From positions 248,001-312,000 of the forward strand of contig NZ_JAJFEQ010000005.1 in assembly GCF_020707265.1 (NCBI RefSeq): DNA of 64,000 nt, read 5' to 3'. Origin of the DNA: Massilia sp. IC2-477. GTDB lineage: Bacteria > Pseudomonadota > Gammaproteobacteria > Burkholderiales > Burkholderiaceae_D. The notes under the pieces are model-generated. The model was not told the origin of the DNA, did no database searches, and saw only the letters and a program-made list of their open reading frames with translations. Every line of letters starts with the position of its first letter. Positions within the stretch are counted from its first letter, which is position 1. A program made the position numbers and the translations under genes. This document shows positions 49,235-58,265 of the stretch, piece after piece.

Positions 49235-50719
49235 CTAGATGCCCAGCTGGCCCCAGATGTCGTCCACCCGCGCTTTTACCTCCGGCGTCATCGCGATCGG
49301 GGTGCCCCACTCGCGGTTGGTCTCGCCCGGCCACTTGTTGGTGGCGTCGATGCCCATCTTGCTGCCCAGGCCGCTGATCGGCGAAGCGAAGTCGAGGTAG
49401 TCGATTGGCGTGTTATCGACCATCACCGTGTCGCGGGTCGGGTCGACCCGGGTGGTAATCGCCCAGATCACTTCCTTCCAGTCGCGCACGTTGACGTCTT
49501 CGTCGACCACCACGATGAACTTGGTATACATGAACTGGCGCAGGAAACTCCAGACCCCGAACATGACGCGCTTGGCGTGGCCCGCGTACTGCTTCTTCAT
49601 CTGCACCACCGCCATGCGGTAGCTGCAGCCTTCCGGCGGCAGGTAGAAGTCGGTGATCTCGCTGAACTGTTTCTGCAGCAGCGGGATGAAGACTTCGTTC
49701 AGCGCCACGCCCAGCACCGCCGGTTCGTCGGGCGGCTTGCCGGTGTAGGTCGAGTGGTAAATGGGGTCGCGGCGCATGGTGATGCGGTCGATCGTGAAGA
49801 CCGGGAAGCTGTCCTGCTCGTTGTAATAGCCGGTGTGGTCGCCATAAGGGCCTTCCAGCGCATGCTCGAAGCCGGACGGGTGATTCGCGTCCGGGTAGAT
49901 ATGCCCTTCCAGCACGATCTCGGCGGACGCGGGAACGCGCAGCTCGCTGCCGATGGCTTTCGTGAGCGCCGTGCGCTGCCCGCGCAAGAGGCCGGCGAAC
50001 TGGTACTCGGACAAGGTATCCGGCACCGGGGTGACCGCGCCCAGGATGGTGGCCGGGTCGGCGCCCAGCGCCACCGCCACCGGATAGGGTTTGCCCGGAT
50101 TGGCCAGTGCGTGCTCGCGGAAATCGAGGGCGCCGCCGCGGTGCGCGAGCCAGCGCATGATCACCTTGTTCCGGCCCAGCACCTGCTGGCGGTAGATACC
50201 CAGGTTCTGGCGCTTCTTGTGCGGCCCCTTGGTAATCACCAGGCCCCAGGTGATCAGCGGAGCGATGTCGCCCGGCCAGCAGTGCTGGATCGGCAGCCTG
50301 GCCAGGTCGACGTCCTGCCCTTCCCACACGATCTCCTGGCACGGCGCGCCCTTCACTTCTTTCGGCGCCATGTCCCATACCGCCTTGACCAGCGAGCCCA
50401 TGCCCATGATGTCCTTGAAGCCCTTGGGCGGCTCCGGCTCTTTCAGGCGCGCCAGCACGTGGCCGATGTTACGCAGCTCGGTCAGGCTTTCGGCGCCCAT
50501 GCCCAGCGCCACCCGCCGTGGCGTGCCGAACAGGTTGCCCAGCACTGGAATAGCGTGCCCAGTCGGTTTTTCAAACAGCAGCGCAGGTCCTTCGGCGCGC
50601 AGGGTGCGGTCGCAGATCTCCGTCATTTCGAGGTGGGGCGACACCGGTACGCCAACATGCTTGAGCTCGCCCATCCGTTCGAGCTGAGCCATAAAGTCCC
50701 GCAAATCTGAATATTTCAT
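49235..50719 (-). CDS. ubiD: UbiD family 4-hydroxy-3-polyprenylbenzoate decarboxylase
   Basis: The 494-residue enzyme removes the ring carboxylate in ubiquinone synthesis, using prenylated FMN supplied by UbiX. Family blocks are intact: [55 protein letters not shown] and [20 protein letters not shown]. The ATG at 50719 is preferred over a TTG one codon upstream. No ubiX is visible in the window. Confidence 0.96.
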   Translation of the reverse strand: MKYSDLRDFMAQLERMGELKHVGVPVSPHLEMTEICDRTLRAEGPALLFEKPTGHAIPVLGNLFGTPRRVALGMGAESLTELRNIGHVLARLKEPEPPKGFKDIMGMGSLVKAVWDMAPKEVKGAPCQEIVWEGQDVDLARLPIQHCWPGDIAPLITWGLVITKGPHKKRQNLGIYRQQVLGRNKVIMRWLAHRGGALDFREHALANPGKPYPVAVALGADPATILGAVTPVPDTLSEYQFAGLLRGQRTALTKAIGSELRVPASAEIVLEGHIYPDANHPSGFEHALEGPYGDHTGYYNEQDSFPVFTIDRITMRRDPIYHSTYTGKPPDEPAVLGVALNEVFIPLLQKQFSEITDFYLPPEGCSYRMAVVQMKKQYAGHAKRVMFGVWSFLRQFMYTKFIVVVDEDVNVRDWKEVIWAITTRVDPTRDTVMVDNTPIDYLDFASPISGLGSKMGIDATNKWPGETNREWGTPIAMTPEVKARVDDIWGQLGI

Positions 50720-50851
50720 CAAGTTTTGATCGTTATCTCGACCATAGAAGGGTTGTTAAGGCACCATGCCAAGTAGCTGATTTAGCAAGACTTTTCAAAA
50801 TTTCGGCCTGGCAATCAGAACTAAAAGTAATAAGAGCGGATCGTGCTAGGG

Positions 50852-50880
50852 TTGACTTGGTATAAAGGAGCCACTAGAAT
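50852..50880 (+). promoter_or_regulatory. Sigma70-type promoter for the lytic transglycosylase gene
   Basis: TTGACT (50852-50857) and TAGAAT (50875-50880) are separated by exactly 17 bp, close to consensus for both boxes. The predicted start near 50887 lies about 314 nt before the start codon at 51201, implying a long untranslated leader. The part of the gap before it (50720-50851) is AT-rich and presumably carries the ubiD promoter. Confidence 0.65.
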
Positions 50881-50886
50881 CCGTCC

Positions 50887-51200
50887 TACTTGATGAGACA
50901 GGCAAGTCTTTCTGACACGATTTTAGCTGTTCTCATGCATTCACGGGGTCGGGGCCCCACATGACATTTTTGAGGAGTGTTTTCACTGGGCGTCTGCCCA
51001 ATCCCCCGAGACAGTTGTTGAGCCACTGGTTCCACCCGGACGGGTTTTAAAGCAGCCAGCTGTAGCAAGGCAATGACGGCGTTAGTCGGCCGCAACGCGG
51101 CGACCTACGATATTTCTGATGCACGGCATTCAAGTACCCCGGCACAGCGTCCCTAGACGCCGTGACAGGAGTCCTTTTTGCCGCGACAAAGGGGAATTCG
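50887..51200 (+). promoter_or_regulatory. Long structured 5' leader of the lytic transglycosylase mRNA
   Basis: No reading frame fits this roughly 314-nt stretch. Several local hairpins are visible: ACTTG/CAAGT (50888-50907), TGGGC-GTCT-GCCCA (50987-51000), ACCCG/CGGGT near 51033-51045, GTCG-CCGC/GCGG-CGAC near 51084-51103, and GCGTC-CCTA-GACGC near 51147-51160. It does not match the c-di-GMP, c-di-AMP (ydaO) or FMN riboswitch cores I know. It is a candidate regulatory RNA, not an identified one. Confidence 0.4.
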
Positions 51201-52112
51201 ATGATCAATCGTTTCATCACGAGCGCAAGGCTCGTGCACACCATGGCCAGCCAGCCAGTCACGTGGTCTTCCGTGAGCAAAGCGGCACGCGGTATGCTGA
51301 ACACCGCACGCAACACCCTGACCGTATTCGGTCTCTCCGCAGTCGCGATGCTCGCGCTGCTCTACACCAACGAAGACGTCGCCAAGCGCGTCTCGGACGT
51401 GCTGGATCCCCAGCCTGAAATCGTCGCCGTGGCCCCGGTCGCCCCGGCGCCCAAGCTCGAGAACGTGGCGGAAGCAGTCGAAACGCCCGTCGCCGACGCT
51501 CACCACGTGGGCAACAGCAAGCAGCAGCAGTGGGTCACTTCCTGGCTGAGCAAGCGCTACCGCGTCGCCAGCGATGCCGCCAACATGCTGGTCTCGACCG
51601 CCTACATGACGGCGCACGAGGTCAAGCTGGATCCGCTCCTGATCCTGGCCGTGATGGCCATCGAATCGGGTCTGAACCCCTTCGCCGAAAGCGCCATGGG
51701 CGCCAAGGGCTTGATGCAGGTCATGGCCAAGGTCCACCACGACAAGTTCGAGGAAGTCGGCGGCCAGCAGGCAGCCCTGAATCCGGTCGCCAACATCAAG
51801 GTCGGCGCCCTGATCCTGAAGGATTACGTCAAGCGCACCGGTTCCGTGGAAGGCGGCCTCAAGACCTACGTCGGCGCGGCCGACATGGAAAGCGATTCCG
51901 GCTACGGCGCCAAGGTGCTGGCCGAATACCAGCGCCTGAAGCAGGTGGCGCGCGGCCAGAAGGTTCCGACCACCAATCCGCCGCGTCCTGCCGCTCCCTC
52001 GCCCGCTCCGGCCACCATCATGGTCAAGCAGGAGCCGGCCGAGACGCCGGCGCCGGCAGCGACCCCGGCCAAGCCGGAGAACCACGGCGCGGAAACGCTG
52101 GCGACCCTGTAA
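51201..52112 (+). CDS. Lytic transglycosylase (SLT domain), membrane-anchored
   Basis: The 303-residue protein has a single membrane anchor (TLTVFGLSAVAMLALLYTN, about 39-57), a linker, the SLT catalytic domain (about 130-235) and a Pro/Ala-rich tail. The catalytic glutamate is E155 in LAVMAIESGLNPFA, followed by AMGAKGLMQVM and NPVANIKVGALILKDYV. It would cleave peptidoglycan glycan strands to 1,6-anhydro products. AAGGGG precedes the ATG at 51201, supporting this start over an upstream ATG at 51162. It has its own terminator. Confidence 0.92.
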   Translation: MINRFITSARLVHTMASQPVTWSSVSKAARGMLNTARNTLTVFGLSAVAMLALLYTNEDVAKRVSDVLDPQPEIVAVAPVAPAPKLENVAEAVETPVADAHHVGNSKQQQWVTSWLSKRYRVASDAANMLVSTAYMTAHEVKLDPLLILAVMAIESGLNPFAESAMGAKGLMQVMAKVHHDKFEEVGGQQAALNPVANIKVGALILKDYVKRTGSVEGGLKTYVGAADMESDSGYGAKVLAEYQRLKQVARGQKVPTTNPPRPAAPSPAPATIMVKQEPAETPAPAATPAKPENHGAETLATL

Positions 52113-52136
52113 GCCAGGGCAACACTCCTCACGAAG

Positions 52137-52163
52137 ACCACCGCCGCGGCGGTGGTTTTTTTA
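52137..52163 (+). terminator. Rho-independent terminator of the lytic transglycosylase gene
   Basis: ACCACCGCC and GGCGGTGGT (52137-52156) pair over 9 bp and are followed by a run of T to 52162. Confidence 0.93.
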
Positions 52164-52176
52164 TTGCACCTGCGGT

Positions 52177-52830
52177 TTATTGGACGTCGTCGGGAATGAC
52201 GATGGTCGAATACGGCGACGCCACGCGCCAGCCGAGCGCCGCATACAGGGCACGTCCATCCTCGTTCGCCACCAGCACCCTGCGCGCGGCCGGTGAATGC
52301 TGGCGCGCAGCGAGGGCGGCGATCATGGCGCTGCCGAGGCCGCGCCGCCGGTGTGCTGCGTGGGTGGCGATCCGGTCGAACACGTAGGCGCCGCCGTACT
52401 CGGCCGCGTAACCGGTCGCCGCGAGCGCGCCATCCTCCGCATGGATGCGGGCAAGGATCGCCGGCCCTTCCTGCCGCAGCTCGAGCCGGTATCCGGGCGC
52501 GAGCGGAGGCAGGGCACGATCCTGGCCCGCATGCGTCATCAGGTAGCCGCCCGGCTGCAGCTCCCAGCCCGGCGGGGCAAGCGCCAGCAGTTCCTCGCCT
52601 CGGCCACACATCTTGATGAAGGTACGCGGCGCCCGGATCGAGGCCGCAAGCGCCGCCAGCCCCGGCGCCGGGCCGGCAAACACGTAGCGGCACGTTTCCT
52701 CGATCGAGGCGGTGTCGACGCGCATGCCCCCATGGGCTGGCACAGGCAGCGGCAGGCCGCGGGCGATCGAACGGCCGGCCAGCCAGGCCCACAGCAGTGC
52801 CGGTTCGGCGAAACGGGGATGGCTTGTCAT
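52177..52830 (-). CDS. GNAT-family N-acetyltransferase
   Basis: The 217-residue protein has a typical GNAT C-terminal core: YVFDRIATHAAHRRRGLGSA is the acetyl-CoA-binding strand and loop (R/QxxGxG/A form), followed by MIAALAARQ and LYAALGWRVAS. The N-terminal half (GLAALAASIRAPRTFIKMCG) is also GNAT-like, so it may be a two-module enzyme with one active site. The substrate is unknown. The nusB terminator separates it from the upstream operon. Confidence 0.85.
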   Translation of the reverse strand: MTSHPRFAEPALLWAWLAGRSIARGLPLPVPAHGGMRVDTASIEETCRYVFAGPAPGLAALAASIRAPRTFIKMCGRGEELLALAPPGWELQPGGYLMTHAGQDRALPPLAPGYRLELRQEGPAILARIHAEDGALAATGYAAEYGGAYVFDRIATHAAHRRRGLGSAMIAALAARQHSPAARRVLVANEDGRALYAALGWRVASPYSTIVIPDDVQ

Positions 52831-52838
52831 ATCGGCAT

Positions 52839-52869
52839 AAAAAAAGCCACCGGGCAGTGCCGCGGTGGC
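52839..52869 (-). terminator. Rho-independent terminator of the ribB(X)-ribH-nusB transcript
   Basis: On the minus strand GCCACCG and CGGTGGC (52846-52869) form a 7-bp stem and are followed by seven T residues (52839-52845), just after nusB. Confidence 0.92.
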
Positions 52870-52898
52870 TTTCGCTCTATATATAGATGCGCCGTCGA

Positions 52899-53369
52899 TC
52901 AGCGGCGCGCGTCGGCGCCCACCTCGTCCGGACGCAGGGTCGAGGCCAGCTTGTCCAGCACGCCGTTGACGTACTTGTGGCCGTCGATGCCGCCGAAGGA
53001 CTTGGTCAGCTCGACCGCTTCGTTGATCACGACGCGGTAGGGGATTTCCGGATGGTTCTTCAGCTCGTAGGCGCCCAGCAGCAGCACGCCGTGCTCGATC
53101 GGCGACAACTCGGCGATGCTGCGGTCGATCAGCGGCGCGATGACTTCGCGCAGCTCGACCGAGGTGGCGATGGCGCCGTTCAGCAGTTCGCTGAAGAATT
53201 CGCCGTCGGCCTTGTCGAAGCCATGGGCGCCGCGGATGTTGGTGATCACTGTGCGGGCCGGTTCATTGTTCAGCAGCCATTGGTACAGGCCCTGCAGCGC
53301 GAACTCGCGCGCGCGGTGGCGCGGCGTGCGGTTCTTGCTGGGGTTGGCGTGCGTGGTCTTGTCGGTCAT
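52899..53369 (-). CDS. nusB: Transcription antitermination factor NusB
   Basis: The 156-residue all-helical protein matches NusB: REFALQGLYQWLLNN, VIAPLIDRSIAELSPIEHGV and YRVVINEAVELTKSFGGIDG then KYVNGVLDKLA. It binds boxA RNA with NusE (S10) during rRNA transcription. It follows ribH by 12 bp, the common ribH-nusB pairing. Confidence 0.97.
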   Translation of the reverse strand: MTDKTTHANPSKNRTPRHRAREFALQGLYQWLLNNEPARTVITNIRGAHGFDKADGEFFSELLNGAIATSVELREVIAPLIDRSIAELSPIEHGVLLLGAYELKNHPEIPYRVVINEAVELTKSFGGIDGHKYVNGVLDKLASTLRPDEVGADARR

Positions 53370-53381
53370 GTGCTTTCTTCC

Positions 53382-53861
53382 TTACTCTTCTTCTGCCTGC
53401 AGTTCTTCCAGCGCGAACAGCAGGTTCGCCATCTCGACCGCGACGCGCGCCGCATCGGCGCCCTTCTCGGCCATGCGGGCTTCGGCCTGCTCGTCGTTCT
53501 CGGTGGTCAGGATCGCGTTCGCGATCGGCATGCCGTAGTCCAGGCCGATGCGGGTGATGCCCGCACCCGATTCGTTCGACACCAGTTCGAAATGGTAGGT
53601 CTCGCCGCGGATCACCGCGCCCAGCGCGATCAGCGAGTCGAACTGCTGGGTCTCGGCCATCTTCTGCAGCGCCAGCGGCACTTCCAGCGCACCCGGGACG
53701 GTGATGTGGAGGATGTCCTCGTCGGCGACGCCCAGGCGCTTCAGTTCGGCCAGGCAGGACGACAGCAGGCCGTGGCCGATGTCGGCGTTGAATCGTGCCT
53801 GCACGATGCCGATGCGCAGGCCTTCGCCCGCCAGATTGCTTTCAAAAGTTCCTACCGTCAT
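53382..53861 (-). CDS. ribH: 6,7-dimethyl-8-ribityllumazine synthase
   Basis: The 159-residue enzyme condenses the ribityl pyrimidine with 3,4-dihydroxy-2-butanone 4-phosphate, the penultimate step of riboflavin synthesis. Conserved parts are visible: [49 protein letters not shown] and [17 protein letters not shown]. The gap of 178 bp to ribB(X) upstream contains the attC-like palindrome. Confidence 0.97.
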   Translation of the reverse strand: MTVGTFESNLAGEGLRIGIVQARFNADIGHGLLSSCLAELKRLGVADEDILHITVPGALEVPLALQKMAETQQFDSLIALGAVIRGETYHFELVSNESGAGITRIGLDYGMPIANAILTTENDEQAEARMAEKGADAARVAVEMANLLFALEELQAEEE

Positions 53862-53940
53862 GGCTGACCTCTTCTTATCGATGTGTGTATATATATTAGT
53901 GGGTATTCTCGTTCGGGCGCGCCGCGCCCAAGCATTTAAG

Positions 53941-54040
53941 AGCGTCTAACAAAACCCCGAGGGCAAGGCGCATCGCCGAAGACAGTACGCTAGTACGGCG
54001 AGGCGATGCAACGCAGCCATCGGGGGAATTGTTAGGCGCT
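53941..54040. repeat. 100-bp imperfect palindrome with integron attC-like ends
   Basis: Outer arms AGCGTCTAACAA (53941-53952) and TTGTTAGGCGCT (54029-54040) pair with one mismatch. Inside, CCCCGA/TCGGGG and GCATCGCC/GGCGATGC also pair, giving one long hairpin. The ends contain GTCTAAC (fits RYYYAAC) at 53944 and GTTAGGC (fits GTTRRRY) at 54031, as in integron attC sites. It may equally be a small dispersed palindromic element. Its last base is the first base of the ribB(X) stop codon. Confidence 0.7.
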
Positions 54041-55143
54041 CAGGCTGGTTGCGGCAGGTAACCGGTTACTTCCAGGTCGAAGCCCGTCATCGACGGCATC
54101 TTGCGCGGGTTGGCCAGCAGCTGCATCTTGCCGACGCCGAGGTTGCGCAGGATCTGGGCGCCGATGCCGTAGGTGCGCAGGTCCATCGAGGCGGCGCGGC
54201 TGCTGCGCGGGCCCGTGTCGCGCGGGGCGAACTGGGCGAACAGCTGGTCGGCGGTCTCACCGCAGTTGAGCAGCACGATCGCACCGCTCTCGCCGGCCTG
54301 GATCGCCTTCATGGCCGAGGCCAGGTCCCAGGAGTGGGTCGAGGCGCAGTTGCCCAGCACGTCGAGGATGGAAACCGGCTGGTGCACGCGCACCAGGGCT
54401 TCCTTGTCGCGCGCGATTTCGCCGTGCACCAGGGCCAGGTGGGCCGCGCCGCTCGGCTTGTCGCGGTAGGCGACCAGCTTGAATTCGCCATACGGCGTGT
54501 TGAGCGGACGCTCGGCCACGCGCTCGACCAGGCTTTCGTTCTGGCTGCGGTAATGGATCAGGTCGGCGATGGTGCCGATCTTCAGCTTGTGTTCCCGCGC
54601 GAATTCGATCAGGTCCGGCAGGCGCGCCATGGTGCCGTCTTCCTTGATGATCTCGCAGATCACCGAGGCCGGGGTCAGGCCGGCCATCTCGGTCAGGTCG
54701 CAGCCGGCTTCGGTATGGCCTGCACGCATCAGGACGCCGCCCTTCTGGGCGCGCAGCGGGAAGATGTGGCCCGGCTGCACCAGGTCGTCCGGGGTCGTGC
54801 CCTTGTTCACGGCGACCTGGATGGTGCGCGCGCGGTCGGCCGCGGAAATGCCGGTGGTCACGCCTTCGGCCGCTTCGATCGAGACCGTGAAGTTGGTGCC
54901 GAAGGAGGTGCCGTTCTTCGAGGTCATCATCGGCAGCGCCAGCTCGTCGCAGCGTTCCTCGGTCAGGGTCAGGCAGACCAGGCCGCGCGCGTGGCGGATC
55001 ATGAAGTTGATCGCTTCCGGGGTGACGAAATCGGCGGCAAGCACCAGGTCGCCCTCGTTTTCGCGGTCTTCTTCATCGACAAGAATGACCATGCGCCCTG
55101 CGCGCAATTCGGCAACGATTTCCTCGGTGCTGGAAATAGACAT
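54040..55143 (-). CDS. ribB: 3,4-dihydroxy-2-butanone 4-phosphate synthase fused to a degenerate GTP cyclohydrolase II-like domain (RibBX type)
   Basis: From MSISSTEEIVAEL (ATG at 55143) the product is 367 residues; the longer frame upstream has no family match. Residues 1-205 are an intact RibB: VILVDEEDRENEGDLVLAAD, TSFGTNFTVSIEAAEGVTTG and MRAGHTEAGCDL. The C-terminal part (about 210-367) follows RibA in length but lacks the zinc-binding Cys cluster and the RxHSECLTGD-like stretch. Instead it reads VRVHQPVSILDVLGNCASTH. Such fusions are known as RibBX, with DHBP synthase activity only, so a separate RibA should exist elsewhere. Confidence 0.93.
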   Translation of the reverse strand: MSISSTEEIVAELRAGRMVILVDEEDRENEGDLVLAADFVTPEAINFMIRHARGLVCLTLTEERCDELALPMMTSKNGTSFGTNFTVSIEAAEGVTTGISAADRARTIQVAVNKGTTPDDLVQPGHIFPLRAQKGGVLMRAGHTEAGCDLTEMAGLTPASVICEIIKEDGTMARLPDLIEFAREHKLKIGTIADLIHYRSQNESLVERVAERPLNTPYGEFKLVAYRDKPSGAAHLALVHGEIARDKEALVRVHQPVSILDVLGNCASTHSWDLASAMKAIQAGESGAIVLLNCGETADQLFAQFAPRDTGPRSSRAASMDLRTYGIGAQILRNLGVGKMQLLANPRKMPSMTGFDLEVTGYLPQPA

Positions 55144-55420
55144 ACGGATTCCTTGAAACGGGGGTGTTTTTGCGTAATCCGTTATTTTAAAGGATTTACC
55201 GCCTTTCAACCGAGCCACTGCAGCCCTTCCCCACCACAGCGCTGCGAATCCGTCAACGCCTGTTACCACAAAGCAACACTCGTGCACGATTGAGCGCACG
55301 ATGTACCTTCGCGCCCACAGAATTGTTAAGCTCTCCTTTCCTGCACGCAACAAGCTGCGTGTTTACGCATGACTCGATTATGATAAAAACATCGCGGCTG
55401 CGTGTGTTTCCGGGATTCCT

Positions 55421-55458
55421 CCATGGCAACACGCAGCACATCTCCGGAGTTGCCATGG
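55421..55458. promoter_or_regulatory. Perfect 10-bp inverted repeat upstream of the REC-GGDEF-EAL gene
   Basis: CCATGGCAAC (55421-55430) and GTTGCCATGG (55449-55458) are exact complements with an 18-nt spacer, 53 bp before the start codon at 55511. It could be an operator or an mRNA hairpin near the ribosome site. The rest of the 55144-55510 gap is AT-rich around 55320-55395, with presumed divergent promoters and no FMN riboswitch. Confidence 0.4.
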
Positions 55459-55510
55459 CGGCGGTTCGCAACACAGGCATGCCTTGCCCTTCCAGCGAAG
55501 GGCGGCATTG

Positions 55511-58186
55511 ATGGCCACGATCCTGATCGTCGACGACAGGCCGAGCAACCGCGCCTTTTTGAATGCGCTGCTCGGCTTTACCGGCCACCGCCTGCTCGAA
55601 GCGCACGACGGCGCCCAGGCGCTGGCGCTCGCGCGCCGGGAGCGGCCGGACCTCGTCATCACCGACCTCCTGATGCCCGTCATGGACGGCTACGAGCTGG
55701 TCCAGCAGCTGCGCGGCGACGACGAGCTGCGCGGCATCCGCGTCATCTTTTTCTCCGCCGTGTATGCGGAGCGTGAAATCCAGGCGATGGCGGCGCGCTG
55801 TGGGGTCGCCACCGTGCTGCCGAAACCGGCCGACCCGCAGCAGATCCTGGATGCCATCCAGGCCGAACTGGGCGTCATCGAAGGCGCCCCGCCGCTGCCG
55901 GTGCCCCAGCTGGCGGCGGAAGGGGACCGCGCCCTGCCCTTCGACCTGGGCGCGCGCCTGGCCGAACTGGAGCGCATGTGCCTGTCGCTGATCGGCGAAC
56001 GCCGGGTCGAGACCCTGGCCGCCTCCTTCCTCGATGCCGCCCGCCGCGTGCTGCACGCCGACTGCGCCGCCCTGTGCCTGCTCGACCGCGGCGAGCGCAA
56101 TGTGCGCCACCTCGACACCTGGACCCTCGACCCGGCCCTGCTCGCCTCGCACGCGCTCGACGAATCGCATCTCCCGGGCATGCTGCTGCGCGCCCGCGCG
56201 CCGCTGCGTCTGGCGGCCGGCGACGCCATGCTCGACAGCATGCCGTCCTGCCACCCGCCCATGGGAAGTTTCCTCGGCCTGCAGGTGCACGACCTGCAGC
56301 ATCCGCACGGCTGGCTGTACTGCGCGCGCCGCCCTGGCGCCCCCGCCTTCACCGACGAAGAAGAACGCTGGGCCACGGCCCTGGCGGCCCAGCTGGCGGT
56401 GGCCTATGAAAACCTGAACCTGTACGACGTGGTCCAGCGCCACGCGGCCCAGCTTCAGCTGGAAGCCCTGGCCCGCGCCGACGCCGACAAGGCCCTGCGC
56501 GAGAGCGAGCACCGGCTGGAGCTGGCGCGCCAGGTGTTCGACAGCACCCAGGAAGGCATCATGATGACCGATGCCGACGCCAACATCGTCGCCGTCAATC
56601 CCGCCTTCGAGCAGATCACCGGCTACCGCGAATCGGAAGTGCTGGGACTGAGCCCGCGCATGCTGCGCTCGGGACGGCATGACGCAACCTTCTACCGCGA
56701 CATGTGGCACTGCCTGGAAAAGGATGGCCAGTGGCGCGGCGAAATCTGGAACCGCCGCAAGAACGGCGAAGTCTACCCGGAACGCACCAGCATCAGCGCC
56801 GTGCGCGACGAAGCAGGCAAGCTGACCGCCTACGTATCGGTCTCCACCGACCTGTCGGCCCTGAAGGCGGCGCACCACCAGCTCGACTTCCTGTCGAACC
56901 ACGACGCCCTCACGCTGCTGCCCAACCGTTCCCTGTTCAACGACCGCCTGCAGCAGGCGATCGCGGCCGCGCGCCAGGGCGATGGCCAGCTGGCACTCCT
57001 TCTGTTTAACGTCGACCGCCTGTCCCGCATCAACGACAGCCTCGGCCACGCGGCCGGCGACGCCGTGCTGCGCGAGGTAGCGCAGCGGGTGGGCGACATC
57101 GCCGGCCCGACCGACACCCTGGCGCGCCTGTCGGGCGACGAATTCGTCCTGCTGCTCACCAGCTGCGACGACAACGAGGACATCATCCTGGCCGCGCGCC
57201 GCCTGATCGACGCCATCGCCCGCCCCTTCGTGCTGGGCGGGCACGACGTGGTGGTCACCGGCAGCGTCGGCATCAGCATCTTCCCGCGTGACGGCAATGC
57301 GCCGGGCGACCTGCTGAAGGCGGCCGACGCGGCCCTGGGCGACATGAAGAAATCGGGGCGCAACGGCTTCCGCTTCTTCAAGGGCGAGATGAACGCCCAG
57401 GCGCTGCGCTGGCTGGCGCTGGAAACCCGCCTGCGGCGCGCCATCGAGCGCGACGAACTGGCCCTCCACTACCAGCCGCAAATTTCACGCATCGACGGCA
57501 GCGTGGTGGGGATGGAAGCGCTGCTGCGCTGGCGCAGCGAGGAGATGGGCTCGGTGTCGCCGGGCGACTTCATCCCGCTTGCCGAAGACACCGGCCTGAT
57601 CCACCCGATCGGCGAATGGGTGATCCGCCAGGCCTGCTTCCAGAACAAGGCCTGGCAAAACGCCGGCCTGCCGCCCGTGAAGGTGGCCGTCAACGTCTCG
57701 GCCAACCAGTTCAAAGCCGGTTCAGTCAGCAGCATGGTGCGCAAGGCCCTGCTGGAGAGCGGGCTCGCGCCGCGCTATCTGGAAGTGGAGTTGACCGAAA
57801 GCGTGATGCTGGGCGACAGCGCCGTGGCCGAGGCCCAGATGGCCGAGCTGCGCGCCATGGGGGTGTCGCTGTCGCTGGACGACTTCGGCACCGGCTATTC
57901 CTCGCTCGGCTACCTGTCGCGCTTCCCGCTCGACAAGCTCAAGATCGACCAGACCTTTGTCCGCAACATCACCACCGAGCAGCGCAGCGCGGCGATCGCC
58001 CAGGCCACCATCGCGCTGGCCCAGGGCCTGTCGCTGTCGGTGGTGGCCGAAGGGGTGGAGACGATCGGCCAGCGCGACTTCCTGGGCCTGATCGGCTGCG
58101 ACGTGATGCAGGGCTACCTGTACAGCCGCCCGGTGCCGTCGCACGAGATGGCCCAGCTGCTGGCCAAGGGCCGCGTTGCCGTGTGA
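55511..58186 (+). CDS. Response regulator with GAF, PAS, GGDEF and EAL domains
   Basis: From MATILIVDDRPSNRAFL (ATG 55511) the product is 891 residues. Order: receiver (ITDLLMPVMDGYEL; LPKPADPQQ), GAF (about 160-310), PAS (about 340-450; ITGYRESEVLGLSPRMLRSG), GGDEF and EAL. The cyclase signature is SGDEF (541-545) and the GGDEF metal-site region reads LLLFNVDRLSRIND, so cyclase activity is doubtful. The EAL part is complete (E669, [28 protein letters not shown]). Likely a light-, redox- or kinase-regulated phosphodiesterase; the signal is unknown. No partner kinase is adjacent. Confidence 0.93.
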   Translation: MATILIVDDRPSNRAFLNALLGFTGHRLLEAHDGAQALALARRERPDLVITDLLMPVMDGYELVQQLRGDDELRGIRVIFFSAVYAEREIQAMAARCGVATVLPKPADPQQILDAIQAELGVIEGAPPLPVPQLAAEGDRALPFDLGARLAELERMCLSLIGERRVETLAASFLDAARRVLHADCAALCLLDRGERNVRHLDTWTLDPALLASHALDESHLPGMLLRARAPLRLAAGDAMLDSMPSCHPPMGSFLGLQVHDLQHPHGWLYCARRPGAPAFTDEEERWATALAAQLAVAYENLNLYDVVQRHAAQLQLEALARADADKALRESEHRLELARQVFDSTQEGIMMTDADANIVAVNPAFEQITGYRESEVLGLSPRMLRSGRHDATFYRDMWHCLEKDGQWRGEIWNRRKNGEVYPERTSISAVRDEAGKLTAYVSVSTDLSALKAAHHQLDFLSNHDALTLLPNRSLFNDRLQQAIAAARQGDGQLALLLFNVDRLSRINDSLGHAAGDAVLREVAQRVGDIAGPTDTLARLSGDEFVLLLTSCDDNEDIILAARRLIDAIARPFVLGGHDVVVTGSVGISIFPRDGNAPGDLLKAADAALGDMKKSGRNGFRFFKGEMNAQALRWLALETRLRRAIERDELALHYQPQISRIDGSVVGMEALLRWRSEEMGSVSPGDFIPLAEDTGLIHPIGEWVIRQACFQNKAWQNAGLPPVKVAVNVSANQFKAGSVSSMVRKALLESGLAPRYLEVELTESVMLGDSAVAEAQMAELRAMGVSLSLDDFGTGYSSLGYLSRFPLDKLKIDQTFVRNITTEQRSAAIAQATIALAQGLSLSVVAEGVETIGQRDFLGLIGCDVMQGYLYSRPVPSHEMAQLLAKGRVAV

Positions 58187-58265
58187 CACATACATACGTA
58201 ATACCACAACATTTTCGACGGGCATGCGCGGTAGAATGCGTGCTCATCCCCTGATTGGATCTTCG

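Noticed and set aside
50887-51200. Known c-di-GMP or c-di-AMP riboswitch in the transglycosylase leader
   Set aside because: I could not find the GEMM or ydaO conserved core bases; only generic hairpins are visible.
55144-55510. FMN riboswitch upstream of ribB(X)
   Set aside because: The conserved RFN core (GGGCGGGGTGAAATTCCCC type) is absent on either strand, and also before ribD.
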